From NCBI GenBank assembly GCA_902651635.1, contig CACRSC010000033.1, positions 62,001-126,000 of the forward strand: 64,000 nucleotides of DNA, given 5' to 3'. Below are positions 21,944-33,693 of the stretch, piece by piece; the stretch's first letter is position 1; each line of letters opens with the position of its first letter. The notes under the pieces were generated by a model that saw nothing but the letters and a program-made list of their open reading frames with translations, was not told where the DNA came from and ran no database searches. Made by a program: the position numbers and the translations under genes. The stretch comes from Mastigamoeba balamuthi (taxonomy: Eukaryota > Evosea > Mastigamoebida > Mastigamoebidae).

Positions 21944-24784
21944 TCAGCGGTGATCCACCAGTGAAGGCGCCTCATGCTCTCCTTGGTTATAAGGACCGAT
22001 GGAATGTGTATCTCCCTGAGTTCCGATTGGTCCTGCAAATGGTGTCATCAAAACACGGTCCCTAAAGCCGACAGGGAAAACGATGCGTGCCTTGATCATA
22101 GGAAAGAGGGGCTGTACGACATTGTCGGATATCACGATGGCAATGGCCCCGGCAGTTTGCGCGTTGATCGTCTTCTCAGCAAACGTGCAGTTGCCCCTGG
22201 TCGCCAGGGCGATGTTCCCTGCTGGACTGTCAGGGCCACTCTGTGTGTTGTGTGCGCTGTGTCGGGGTGGAGCTCTCGCCTCTCTGGAACTGAAGCAGGG
22301 GCCTGCAGGCGCAGTCGGGGCTCGTCGTGGAGACGGGCGCGTGGATACCACTGACGGGTATTCTTGGTCCTGCGCTAACCGTGAGGAAATCGGCACATGG
22401 AGAGAGAGCCAGCGTGGCCGCTTACCGTATGTCGCCTGCTGGACAGGGAAGGTTGTGGTCCCGTATTTCGGAGATGACACGCGGAGCGAGCTGACCGTCT
22501 CCGGCTCACCTGCAGGTGGCCGTGTCAGTGCGGCTGGCGTCCGCGGAAGTTCACTCACTGCTTGGCGGCAGGTGCGCGCTCTGCAGTGCGCGTATGCCAG
22601 CCAGATGGTCCGCCGTTGTCGTGCACATGAACATCCGCACCCAGTTGGGCTTCAGGGAGCTCGGGCACGTCCCCCGGGAGGTGTAATTCGCGCTGGCGCC
22701 TGCGCGGAGCAGCCACAAAAAACGTGTTACGACCTTGGGAGCTGCCGCACACGTTCTGCGCTCGTACGGTACTGCTGGAGGCTCTTGGCCGTCAGCGGTA
22801 TGACGTGCGCCTGCGTCGTGAAGAGGTGCGGCGTCTGCAGCACAAAGTTGTTCTCGTCGAAGAGCAGGTAGAGGTACTTGAGCGTCTCGCTGAAGAAGAA
22901 CGTGTCGAGCCTGTCCTGCAGCTTCAGCGACAGCAGGTCCCCGACAGCCGCGTACCCGCAGCCAATGCGGCACGTGCTCTCCAGGCTATCAAGGAACGTC
23001 TCGCCGATCTGGGCCGCTGACTGTGAGTGCGGTGCGGCACTCGTAGGGGATAGGAGGGACTTGTCGTCACCTCGAGGAACACGGGGTCCTTGGTGGCCTG
23101 GTAGAGGGCCAGCGTGCTCTCGACGAACTCCGGGCGCAGGACGTAGCCCGAGTCCCTCAGCAGGATCCTCTGTGTCTGCACGACAAACGACTCGGGCGGG
23201 AGCCTGCGGGAGGAGGAGCGCCCCCCCGCGTGAGCTGCGGCGGTTGCGCGTGCGCCCGGCGGTACCCGATTGTCTTGATGACCGACGCGCTGTGCAGGTA
23301 CGAGTGCAGCGCGTTGCGCACGTCGCCGTGGAGGACCTGCAGGGCGGGCCAGAACATCATCAGGTTCTCCTCTCCGTTGGACGTCACAGACCCTGGGCCG
23401 GGGCCCCGCGCGGGTCAGTCACCACGGGGGCCAGCCAGCCAGCCAGCGGCTCCCTCTTACGCACCGGTGAGCGCGTGGACCTGGACGTACTGGCCCGACC
23501 TGCTGCGCTGGTGCTTGATGACGGCCTTGTACGCCGAGTCGAACATGTCCTTGTAGACGCTGTTCCCGAAGAGCACGTACGCCTTGATCAGGTACTCAAA
23601 CGACGAGTCGAGCCCCGCTCCGATGCTCGACAGCCAGCTGTCCCGCGGCGGTAAGGAGGCGCGCGTTGTTGTGAGGGGCCGCACTTGCTCCAGCTGCCCG
23701 TCAGCACGTCGATCGTGGTCCCGATCATCCCGAGCTGCGACCTGCGCGACCAGATGGCCGCGAGGGCTCTGTCCGCCGTCTCCTTGTACTTGGGGTCCCC
23801 GGACAGCACCGACAGCAGCCCAAACTCCAGCACCAGCGTGCACGCCTCCGCTGAGGTCACCTCTGTCGAGTCGCACGACTTGCCCGTCGTCAGGTGCACC
23901 TGTTTTCGCGACGCAGGAGTTGAGAACTCTTGGCGGTGCGATTTTTCGGAGACCAATTCAATCGGTCAATTGAAGCCGCACGTACTCGCGCGCACGGGAT
24001 CCCCGTTGGGGTCGCGAAGGCAGGCAGGAGCCTGTCCGCGAGCTGCACGGCGTGCTGGAGCAGCTCGCCGGCGTAGGGCTCGCGGAGCTTGTCAGCGTGC
24101 TCCTCTGCGAGCATGTGGCAGCTGAGCAGGCCGCCCAGGACGCGTATCGTCGTCTCAAAGACGCTGACGACGACGGGCTCGCTGAACGACACGTTGCGCG
24201 CGACGATCCTCAGGCCGCTCTCGAACTCGCTCCACTCCTCCATCACCGCGAGCGTGTCGAGGCCGTCGACCATCGTCAGCGAAAACCTGTTTGTTCCCCC
24301 GAAAGTGGGATATGGTATCACAGTCAGGATTCACAGAGGATATGGAAATGAATCGCGGGTGATTATTGCGGGAAGATTTCGCCCGCCAGCCGCGCTGGCT
24401 GCCTGTGCGCGCGCACCGTCCGAGGATGTCATCCATGTAGCCCCGCGTGCGCTCGGTGCGGCCCTTGCACTCGATCGGCTGCAGCTCGTCCGCGGGGAAG
24501 GCGTGCGCGAGGTAGGCGTCCCACGCGTGGAAGAACATCCTGCGCGTCCTCTCCCTGCCGAGCCAGCCAGCGCAGGCCAGCCAGCGGGCCCAGCCAGGAC
24601 CCGGCGTGGCAGGCAAAGCCCCAGTGGCTGTGAGACCAGCGGGAGACCAGCGGGAGACCAGCGGGGAGACCACGCGGAAGGGGCGGCACCTGAGAGCGGA
24701 GACATCCACGGGACCGGCGGAGGCCCGCAGGGTCGAAAGCGCGAGCACGACCACTGCCACGTGGAGCACTCCCCGGACCGCCAT
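21944..24784 (-). CDS. EDEM: EDEM-type alpha-mannosidase-like protein (GH47) with PA domain
   Basis: Predicted 674 aa in 12 exons: 24784-24690, 24554-24417, 24286-23986, 23899-23685, 23637-23465, 23392-23266, 23203-23071, 23020-22768, 22699-22559, 22509-22426, 22369-22280 and 22218-21944. All phases close. Signal peptide, then GH47 blocks: FFHAWDAYLAHAFPADELQP, FSLTMVDGLDTLAVM, SVFETTIRVLGGLLSCH, TPTGIP, IGAGLDSSFEYLIKAY, GYVLRPEFVEST and FFFSETLKYLYLLFD. The acidic residues of GH47 active sites are kept. The C terminus is a protease-associated domain (GNIALATRGNCTFAEKTINA, GAIAIVISDN), as in EDEM3. EDEMs trim mannose on misfolded ER glycoproteins for degradation. No KDEL-like signal is seen. 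The intron at 22279-22219 reads GC-AG. Confidence 0.93.
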
Positions 24785-24841
24785 CTGATTGGGTTTCAGT
24801 CTAGATACTACTCCAGTCCAGATATCAAGATCTCGCACAGA

Positions 24842-24848
24842 AAATATC
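24842..24848. promoter_or_regulatory. AAATATC motif upstream of EDEM gene
   Basis: Begins 58 nt upstream of the EDEM start (24784), the same distance and orientation as at beta-COP. Confidence 0.45.
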
Positions 24849-24878
24849 CCCGGGCGGCACTACAACACTGTTTTGAGT

Positions 24879-26132
24879 TTACGCATTGGGCTGGACAGAC
24901 CTGAGGTCTGCCACGTAGAGGTTGCCGTCCTCTCTCTCGCTCTGATAGTAGTCCTTGATCCACTCTGCGGGCTCGAACCCGCACGCAGTGTACAGTGCAA
25001 TCGCTCCCCTGTTGAACACGCTCACGTGCAGCACGGCCTTTGTGCACCCCCTTGCCCTGGCCTCCGCCATCGCGCCCAGCACCAGCATTCTGCCGACGCC
25101 AGACCTCCGTGCTTGTTCGTGCACTGCCAGGCTCTCGAAAAGCGCCCCACGACCCTTGTAGTGCACGCTGATGTAGCCGGCGACTGGCTGCCCCGGCTCT
25201 GGCTCAGCGACTGTGATTGCTCGCTTGCTGTCCGCGCAGGCATTGACGAAGTACTGGAGGTCGTAGGGCTGCGCGAAGCACTGTTGCTCTATCTCCATGA
25301 TAGACTGCAAGTCCTGCAGCCCCATGCGCCTCACCGAGAACCTGTGAGCCGCCTGGCCATCGGGGCCAGCAGGGGCGTGTTGCTGTGCATCGCGAGAGGC
25401 CAGGTCGTGGTCCGAGGGGTCTCTGCGCAGGGCGCTGCTCTGGTGCGGGCCGTACATGAGCGGGATCTGCTGCACGTGCGCGCCCTCTGGCAGGACGAAG
25501 GGGATCTTGGCGAAGACGTGCTGCGGGTCGTGGATCGAGAGCGAGTTGCGCTCGCAGTGCTCGCAGAGGTCGAAGCCCGTGCAGTTCTTGGGGTGTCTGC
25601 GCTCGGAGACGGACCCCGTGCAGTTGGCGCACGTGTAGCGCGTGCCCACGATGGGGGCGTCGCAGGCGTCGCACCAGACGTTCCTGTGCACCACCTGGCG
25701 CGAGTCCGCATGCTCCAGAAGCACAGGCATCTCCTGTGGCTCTATCGCCGCAGGCCAGTCGTCGCTGAGGGGCCTCCTGCAGGAGACGAGGAAGAATCGC
25801 TCAATAATCGTTCCTTTTCACAGACAGTACACGGGTCCAATTCATCCAGCGAGGAAAACCGCAACGCACTTGATCACGAGGAAGACGTGCTGCGGGTTGT
25901 GGATGGCGTCGCCGCGCCCACTGAAGATGGCGGTCTCCCGCTGCGCTTCGCACGAGGCGCAGAGGTCCTGAGTGACGGCTGTCAGTCGGGTCTGCAGCAT
26001 CGGGCGCGCGCAGCGCGGGTCCAGGTCTCGCACATATTCGGCGCAGTTGAGGCACCTGAAGCGCGGCCCGATGACGGGGCACCCGCACGAGTCACACACA
26101 GCGTCGTGAAGGCACTCAAGCAGCTCGGCCAT
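24879..26132 (-). CDS. Tandem ZZ zinc finger-GNAT acetyltransferase
   Basis: Predicted 386 aa from exons 26132-25870 and 25776-24879. Two ZZ-type zinc fingers open the protein. The first is HDAVCDSCGCPVIGPRFRC with a later LCASCEA and HNPQHVFLVIKRP; the second is RNVWCDACDAPIVGTRYTC with DLCEHCE and HDPQHVFAKIPF. The C-terminal 160 residues are a GNAT N-acetyltransferase: FSVRRMGLQDLQSIMEIEQQ, VAGYISVHY, the acetyl-CoA loop ARRSGVGRML and FNRGAIALYTACGF. This GNAT resembles RimI/NAA proteins that acetylate protein N termini; ZZ fingers often bind histone or protein N-terminal tails. The pairing suggests an acetyltransferase that reads N termini, which is inference. It lies 94 nt from the EDEM start, on the same strand. 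Confidence 0.88.
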
Positions 26133-26469
26133 CCGGGTCCCCCGCGCGCAGCAATCGAATTAGCTTTCTGAGATTTGCTGATAGAGACACGAGACGAGCC
26201 ACCCAACTGTTTTCCCGTTCACAAAACGCGGATTGGAAAAAAAACGGGCCTCTTGTTGAGGAGAGACTGGACAGACAGACAGCGAGAGAGATGTGTGGTG
26301 GGCCCTCCCGTTGTGTAGCGGAGTCTGGGTGGCGGGTGTGTATCCAAGGGATCATTTCGTGTGCAGCGAAGACAACCGAGAGGGGCCCGTGCACGCGCTC
26401 CAGAGTCCGTCAGCCCGAGCTCCGCCTCCCCCCATCGACCCCCCGCGGCGGGGCAGTGCCGGCCCCCGC

Positions 26470-27601
26470 TTACTTCTTCATGAAGAGCGTGTTGATGAAG
26501 AGGTCGTACTTGACCTCGCCCTGGTTGTTCTCGGCGACGGTCAGCAGCTCGCCGAGCTCCTTGGTGCTCAGCGGGTTGCCCAGCGTCGTCAGCGCCTGCG
26601 TCAGCTCCTTGGTCGGGATGAACCCCTTGTTCTCGGGGTCGAACACGCGGAACGCCTTGAGCAGCTTCTCCTCGGTGCTCGTCTGCAGGGCGGCGGGGCG
26701 GGGGTTTCGGTTTCAGCTGACGTGCCAATTGGGAATTTCGAGATTGTTTCGCGATTGATATTTTTGCTCACCTGGCGCATGCGGCGCGACATCATCGACA
26801 CAAACTCGGGGAAGTCGATCTTGCCGTCCTGGGCCGAGTCGGCCTCGTTGAACGCCTCCTCGAACGCCTCGTCCGTCACGCGGATGCCTGCAGCGCGCGG
26901 TTGGTGAGCTTGCCTGTCACCCATCCGATCGGAAGAGGGGAGAGAGGGCTGCGATCGCAATTTTCGAAATCGCCAAAAGTGAATTCGTTTTCAAAGCAAA
27001 GACGAGAGAGAAAGCCCTCCGGCACGCACCGTACTGGCGGAAGAGCTGCTTGGCCTCGGACTTGGGGATGCTGGGCTTGCCGCCGGAGAACATCTCGAAC
27101 GCCTCCTTGAACTCGGAGACCTGAGCCGCCACAGAATAAGTTAGACACACCGCCCGAGCGTTGAACAATTCGACGACAACTTCCATCGCTCCGTCATTCC
27201 ACCAACGCCACCGCCGCTGCGATCCCGCGCGCGCACACTCCGCCGGGAGGGAGCCGAGTCCCCCACGGGGGGCCGAGCGTGGGGAGCGGTGGCGAAATCT
27301 AAAAGGTCCACTTTGAAACGGACCTGGTCGTCAGCGAGCGCGGCATCGGCGAGCTTCTCGGCACGGGCGGCGCTGGTGTCACGCTGCAGCCTACGTTCCT
27401 GGGGGGTCGACTGCTCGGCAGAGGCGAGAGAGCAGCGGCGGGGAGAGAGAGGGAGCGCGATATGAGTGCACGGGCTAATTAAATTTGAAAAGGGCGGTTG
27501 AGAGCCCAACGTTGCGGGCAGCGCGAGACCAACGCAGCTGCGCAGCAGCCAACGCGGGAGCAAACGCGGGAGCGGGCGGGCTGAGGAGGGGCGGGTACCA
27601 T
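26470..27601 (-). CDS. Calmodulin-like EF-hand protein / myosin light chain
   Basis: Predicted 169 aa. Exons 27601-27599 (start codon only), 27410-27324, 27120-27030, 26887-26772 and 26682-26470. Segments match the calmodulin fold: DDQVSEFKEAFEMF, EADSAQDGKIDFPEFVSMM, TSTEEKLLKAFRVFDPENKGFIP and VAENNQGEVKYDLFI. None of the four loops keeps a complete set of calcium ligands, which favours a myosin light chain or other structural member over a calcium sensor. The start is the weakest part. An ATG directly followed by a GT donor gives MSTPQERRLQRD in frame; without it no good in-frame start is visible. AAATATC lies 141 nt upstream. Confidence 0.8.
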
Positions 27602-28192
27602 TGCTCAAGTGTGAAGAACGAGGGTTGTGCTTTCAAAAAGGATGAGGCCCTGTCGGCTCGCTCGGTGTAGGGGTTTGAGCTTAAAAACACTAAAGGTATT
27701 TGCCCCCCTCAACGTCACATCTGAAATCAAAACCGCCACCCAAATATCTTCGGGTAGAGACGGGGTTCCAACCGCATTCTCGACCAACCTAACTGTCGAT
27801 AACGAAATCTCCTACCGAGGCGGGTTCGCCACTCGGAAGCTGATCGCGAGCGTGGCGCCGGGCGTACTGCACGGTGCTCCTCCTTCTCACTCGCTTCGTT
27901 TAGTTGTGGGGCTGGTATCTTCAACGAAAATGAACCCACAGCCGTGCATCGACGACCCAACCGATGGGCTACCCCGAATGGGCCACACGAACCGCCCTCG
28001 AGCCTACTTGAGTGCCCGCCCCGGAGTGCGCATCGGCGATACCGTAATTCCACATATCTCTGACTGCACCGCGGCTCACAGAAACTGAACCCAGACAAAC
28101 GAAAAAAAGGGGGGCCGTGAGCTATGTTCAGGGCGCGGTGTGAAATACTGAGGCGTGTGTGTGCGGGTGTAGACGTGCAGTGCGCGAAGTGG
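27602..28192. other. Intergenic
   Basis: Open frames exist on both strands (27627-28088 plus, 27727-28206 minus), but neither shows a recognisable domain, splice pattern or matching composition. AAATATC at 27742-27748 probably belongs to the EF-hand gene promoter. Confidence 0.4.
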
Positions 28193-30061
28193 TCAGTTGA
28201 ACACAAAGGACCACCCAGCTAAGCCTGGAGAGGGGTTTGATAGGACAACCGGGGCGTCCGACGCACCTGTAGACCCGTTCAGGACTTCGGGCTGACAAAT
28301 GTCACTACCGAGCAGTGGCGAGCAACCCTTCAGAATATCTGAATGGACCTCCAGGACGTAGTGCCCCTCGCTGTCAAACGACAGCACGACCGTATCTGAT
28401 CTCGTCTTGGAGACGCACTGCCATATCTCCTTCTCCGTGCCCAGCACGCGGCTGCAATTGATGCATTGCAGAGCAGAGGAGTCCTTCTGGTTGGCGAAGC
28501 ACATGACGCGCGATCTCCGCAGAGGGCAGCCTGCTCGGTATGCCAATGCTGATCGCTCTGCGGCATCTGTTGTGTGTCCCTGGTCTTGACCAAGGTGCTT
28601 GCAGCTGTCCTTCGACGCGACGATCGCAACGGCAGCGTAGGCGCCCACGAGGGCGAGGCCCAGAATTACTGCGACCACCGGTGACAACGCCAAGTCTCCC
28701 CGAGCACCGCAACGAGCTGGGAGCTTCTTCCTCTTCTGCAAGGCTCCGGCGCACGAGGGCGGAACGCTGCTGTTCTCCGTGTTGTGCTGGTTGGCCGCGC
28801 TGTCCGTGCTGTCGGTCCCCTCTTTGTCGTCGATGGCGCTGTTCTGCGATGTGCGTGGCTGCACGCGGTCCTTGTTCTCCTGCTTGACGCGAATGAGCAC
28901 CTGCGACGCCGCCAGCCCCGCCGCGTTGGCTCTGGCCTTCTTGTGCGTCTCCTCGCGCGAGTACCACTTGCCGGGAGCACAGCAGGGATCGCTGCAGAAG
29001 AAGGCGAACTGCTCGTGGTGGCGGCCCTTGGCCACCTTGTCGTGCGGGTGGGGGCAGCAGAACTGCGACACCTTGCGGTCGCACGCAGAGTCTGTGCCCT
29101 TCCTCCTCGTCGCGGGGCACATGTGCAGCTTGCACAGGTACGGCGTCTGGCAGAACCCGTGACAGACGCCCCGCGAGGCGCTTAGGAGGAAGTGCTTGAC
29201 AGAGGCCATCGCCACAGGATCCCTGCGGACCCAGTCGGCCATCAGAAGCCTGTCGAGCCTCTCGGCGCACAGGCCGCCACACATGCTGACGGTGTCGTTG
29301 GGCCTCGCCCACTTACTCCGTAGCACCAACACGTCGTGTGTATCTCCTTCGAAACAGGGAGAAAGCCGTTGTCCAGTTGTCAAGAGACGTCAGCGGGATA
29401 ACTTAGCGCACAAAACAAAACAAAAACAAACAAAACAAAAAACACAAGAAAAAGGTCAAAAAAAACCAAGCAAAACAAAGCGCACCCGCAGCGAACGTGG
29501 AGCAGACTGCGAAGGGGACGCAGTGGGTGGCACAGAAGTACGGCGAGGAGCAGGCGCCGTAGCACGCGAGGCCCGACATTGCCCACGCGGACTCCCACCT
29601 GTCCGCGAGCTCCGGGCTTCGCACGCCGTTTACGCCGCTCCTCAGCGCCTCGAGCCTCCTCCTGCACTGGGGGCTGCCGCGATCGAAGCGTGTGCGTGTG
29701 TGTGTGTAAGCACCACTCCCGTGATGGATGCGCGTGCACCATCACAGCAAAATCGACACGGGGGAAAATCCATACGCAATTACTAAAGCAAGGCCCATGA
29801 GATGAAATCCAATTGGATTGGTTTGGGGTCAGAGGGCAAAAAGCCCCCCCCGACAATTTCTCCGAGGGCTCAGGCAGTGACGCCTGTTCTACACGGTCTT
29901 CCACTACTGCCGACAGGAGAGATACCCACGCGGAGGGAAAAGCAAACCACCCCCCACCAGAGCGAGGGCACGTGCCACTGCTGCAGGGCCGGGGACTGCG
30001 CGTTCAGCGCCGGGGGCGTGTTTGCCAGCGACGCGCTGGGCGACTCGTTGTCCGACGGCAT
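28193..30061 (-). CDS. Single-pass membrane protein with repeated Cys module, unknown function
   Basis: Not recognised. Predicted 481 aa from exons 30061-29958, 29673-29486 and 29346-28193, phases agreeing. Two successive segments look alike. One is CRRRLEALRS leading to LACYGACSSPYFCATHCVP; the other is CAERLDRLLM leading to RGVCHGFCQTPYLCKLHMCP. Both share a C-x3-C-x5-C-x3-C core. A third Cys-rich stretch (FCCPHPHD, FFCSDPCCAPGKW) follows. One transmembrane helix is clear (LSPVVAVILGLALVGAYAAVA, about residue 340), then about 140 residues with a further CINCSR motif. No signal peptide is visible at the chosen start, so an upstream exon may be missing. It lies next to the Cys-rich surface genes but shares no motif with them. 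Confidence 0.55.
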
Positions 30062-30637
30062 CCACGACACAGCACCATCGAGCTGAGCGCAACATAGTCA
30101 GCTCCGCACCGCCCCTGCTCCGCGCCGCCGCGATGGGGGGAGCCCCCGCGGGCCGTCTGGGCGCGGGAGAAGGGGTCTGCTGCGGGGTGGGGCGCACCGA
30201 CATCGTGGACGTCTTTGCTGCGGGCACTGCGCTCTTTTTCCGACCCCGCAGGATGGTGCGGGGATATGACCGGTCTCTTGGAATATCTCTTCCTAGGTTT
30301 GTCGCGTGGCACCGATCCCCAGAGACCGCACTGGTGCACGGATGCTACCCGCGAAATGCAATTTTGCCACGGAAATGCTCAACCCCCCAACCCCCACATT
30401 CCCCCCTCAACAGCTCCACACTCCACAGCAGGAGGGAGCAACCACTAACGGCGGCTCCCTCTCGAGGGACGCCGCTCCGCGATCGCCGCCTCCTTTGTGT
30501 TGTCCTCCCATGGGCCGTTCTGCGGCCGTTGCGTTGTTGCCGTATTCACACAATTGTGTCCCGCCCTGTTTGCGAGTCACCCGTCTGTCCCTCGCGACCC
30601 GTGCGCGCCCCGAGGCGCACCGAGTGCTCGCTCGCCC
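30062..30637. other. Intergenic
   Basis: No supported gene. AATATC at 30282-30287. The rest is Pro/Ser-coding-like in several frames without conserved motifs. Confidence 0.45.
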
Positions 30638-33357
30638 TCACTGGGGCGACTGCCCCTCGCTCCCCACCGAGCCCGCGGCGCTCGCCGGCGCGGGCCCTGC
30701 GCTGCCCGCTGCGGCGACGTCCACGCCGGTGGACGAGTCCGGAGAGACGTTGAACCCGGTGATCGACAGCTGCGGCAGCTGCAGCACGGGGGGCTCGGCC
30801 CCGCCGCGGTCGCCCGAGGAGGAGGACGGCGGCGCGACCACCAGCGAGCCGTAGAGCTCGAAGTGCGTCTGCGAGTCCGCGGGGGCCTCGACCTGCGGGT
30901 ACGTCGGCATCTCGACGCCGACGACCACATTGGCCAGCGACCCCGACGACGCCCCCGACCGCTCCGACACCTCGCGCGGCGACTCCATCTCAAACTTCCC
31001 TCCCGGCGGGACTGTAGGCACACCCCGCGTCGCCACGTAAGTTGCGATACGTCACATTTCCAACGTGACAAAAATGCGTTGCAACGAGAAAAATGTCTCC
31101 GCGGTGTGATTGACGCACTGATGCAGGGAACGTGCATGCTGGCGGCGGCGGCGGCGCTGATGTCGACGACGGGGTCGCTGGGCGGGACCTCGCTCGTGGG
31201 CACGAACCCGATGGAGTCGATGTCGATGGGGATGTTGGCCCTGCGGGCGGAGTGCTTCCTGCTGCAGACCACGGAAAGGCACACCGCGGCGCCGATGATG
31301 GAAGCCCCTCCGAAGGCAGTCGTGCACCCGACGATCACGTCGATCCGCGGGCCTGCGTTGCCCCCGCCCTCGTTGGGGCTGGACGTGTCCGAGACCTGGC
31401 AGCCGCGGGTGACCGGCACAGTGTGCTCGAACCCGCCCGCGCACGTGCAGTTGAGTGTGCAGCCCGAGCCGCCGTCGCACTCCTCCCCGGCGTCGACCTG
31501 GTCGTTGCCGCAGCCGCTGCAGAACGGCTTGCGAGGCGACAGGGGCTCGTGGCCCGGGATGCACGTGCAGTGCTGCGTGCAGAACACGCCGCCGTCGCAC
31601 TGCTCCTCGGGAACCACCATGCCGTCGCCGCACTCTGTGAGGTGATGCGGTTAGCGTCACGCTCAATGCCGAGTGGATGTACTCAACTAGGCACGCAGTT
31701 GATGGAGACGGGTGAAGACGCTGTGTAGCCACCATAGCACGAACAGGAGGACTGCACACATCCGACACCACCGACCTCGCACTGCTCGGTGGCGGTTTCG
31801 AGAACGCCATTGCCACAGCCCTGCGACACGCATGTGCCGTTCGGTGCACAGCTATACTTGACGATCCCCGCGGGACACCCGATGGGGGACATCACCCCCG
31901 TCTGGACGGCGCAGTCGGGGTCGACACTCCCACACGAGCAGTTGCACCCGTCTCCGCTCCCCAGCGACATCGGGTTGCACCTCCATGCTGCCGGGTACGC
32001 CCTGCACGCTCCCTCGAAGCAGTGCCCGTTCTCGCCGCAGTCCGACGGCAGCCCGTCGACCAGGCAGTCTGGGTCCATGACCCCCGTGGCCTGGCACCCG
32101 CAGTTGCACACGACCCCGTCTCCGAGCGCAGACGCAGGGCACTGGGGCGTCGCCCAGGCTCCAGCGCACTGCCCCTGGTTGTCGCACATGGACACCGAGG
32201 TGCCGTTGCAGTTGAGGGCCGGCGGGCGCCACGTCCCGGCTGCGGTGCTGGTGAAGCAGTCGGGGTCGACGACGGAACCGCAGCCGCACTGGCACCCGTC
32301 CCGCGAACCGAACGAGCGGGGCTGGCACCCGAGAACGCGCGTGTCCCACCCCGTCTGGACACAGTGTCCCGAGCTGTTGCAGGCCTCGCCAGCGGCAGTG
32401 CACTGCGCGGCGGCGGAGCCGATGGAGGCGTTGGCGCAGTCGGGGTCGAAGGCGCCGCACTCGCAGTCGCAGGCGCGGCGGTCGCTGTAAGCGGCGGGGC
32501 TGCAGGACCAGCCAGCCGGGAGGTGCGCGAGGGGGTCGAGGGCGACGCCCTTGGCGCGGAAGAGGAGGGCGGTGAAGTTGTCGTGGGTCCAGTCAGCGCG
32601 GTGGACGCTCCACGTGGCGCCGGGCCCGGACCTCCAGTGGCTGAGTCTGCCCGAGAGCTGGACCGAGGCGTAGTACGAAGCCTGCTTGCAGTCCGAGGCG
32701 ACGCGGAAGCCGAGGAAGACGGAAGGCCTGCGGGCGACGTAGCCCATGAAGGAGTTGTACCACCGCCACGGTATGGCCCCGAACGGCGGCACCAGGGCAG
32801 AGACCTGAACCGTGGAGCTCCAGTGTGCCGTTCCCGCAGGCACGCCGCCCACGTCGTCGTACGCGACCAGCGTGATCTCCACGGGCGCGCCCAGCACGAC
32901 CTGCCCAACCTCTCCGAAGAGGACTTTGTAGCACGCCTGGGACTCGCCGGTACGCTTCTGAGAATGGGAGAAAACACCTTCCCCACACGGCAAACGGCCG
33001 AGAGGCGGTAGAAGCGGCGTCGGGGGAGGCGGGCTGAAGGCGCGTGCACCTGCGTGTAGTTCCACGGAAGCCTCGGGGGCATGAAGAGCTGGACCGCCTC
33101 AACCGCGCTGCTGCCGCCTGCGCACGCCCAGGAGAGTCTGCTGAGTTCTTTTCGCGCCCCTACCTCCTTGGGAACGCGCAAGAGCCGCAGCTATTGAGAT
33201 ACGCACAAGAGTCGAGGACGGGGGCCTTGATCTTCTGGACAGAGGACCACTCGGCGTCGTAGACCTCGCCCCCGACGCAGTCGCCGGCCTGCGCAGCGGC
33301 CGCAACGCAGAGCGCGGCCAGCGCGACGATCGCAGACACGATGACACCCGATTTCAT
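30638..33357 (-). CDS. Cys-rich type I membrane protein B
   Basis: Start at 33357 opens a signal peptide (MKSGVIVSAIVALAALCVAAAA). Later exons are 32936-31688, 31634-31119 and 31011-30638, with an exon ending 33050 before them; the first intron has several possible ends. The ectodomain has GGEVYDAEWSSVQKIKAP, RLPWNYTQ, ACYKVLFGE, then repeated Cys units of the form DGCNCSCGSVDPDC (three or four copies) and CDGGVFC..C, CDGGSGC..C units. A transmembrane helix (IDVIVGCTTAFGGASIIGAAV) precedes a 180-residue cytoplasmic Pro/Ser tail. The nearby IPIDIDSIGFVP is shared with protein C, so the tail is conserved. A surface receptor or adhesin is inferred. It shares a 0.9-kb almost identical block with the next gene. 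Confidence 0.82.
31876..32776. repeat. Near-identical paralogous block, copy 1
   Basis: About 901 bp that match 34867-35767 with fewer than ten differences by eye and no length change. Flanking parts of the two genes are clearly diverged. Confidence 0.85.
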
Positions 33358-33693
33358 CAGGAAAAACCTGTATTGGAGGTGGACACTCCGCTTTCGGTTG
33401 GCAAGGCGTCTGCGTCAGCCCGCGGCGGAGAGGAGTGGGTGCAGACGCACAAACAGCAGCGGTTGTTGACGAGATTGGCACTGGTGCACAGGGGGACTGA
33501 GATCGCGGCGCAGGGTCTCGCTGCGGAAGCCTACAACAAATATTGTGGCGCCGATTCTCTTGGGAGAAGCTGCCCCAGGGGGACAACACGGCGGGTGTAT
33601 TCCTATTATTGGACAAAGGTGGCCGAATATCGGCGGGATGGCGATGTGGTGCGTGTACACCCCCTTGTGCAGCTCCCGGAGGGCCTGCCGCCC

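Noticed and set aside
27627-28088. 153-aa open frame on the plus strand
   Set aside because: No domain, no promoter spacing or splice pattern, and an overlapping frame of similar length lies on the other strand.
29690-29708. GT microsatellite
   Set aside because: Short dinucleotide run inside a predicted intron; no sign of function.
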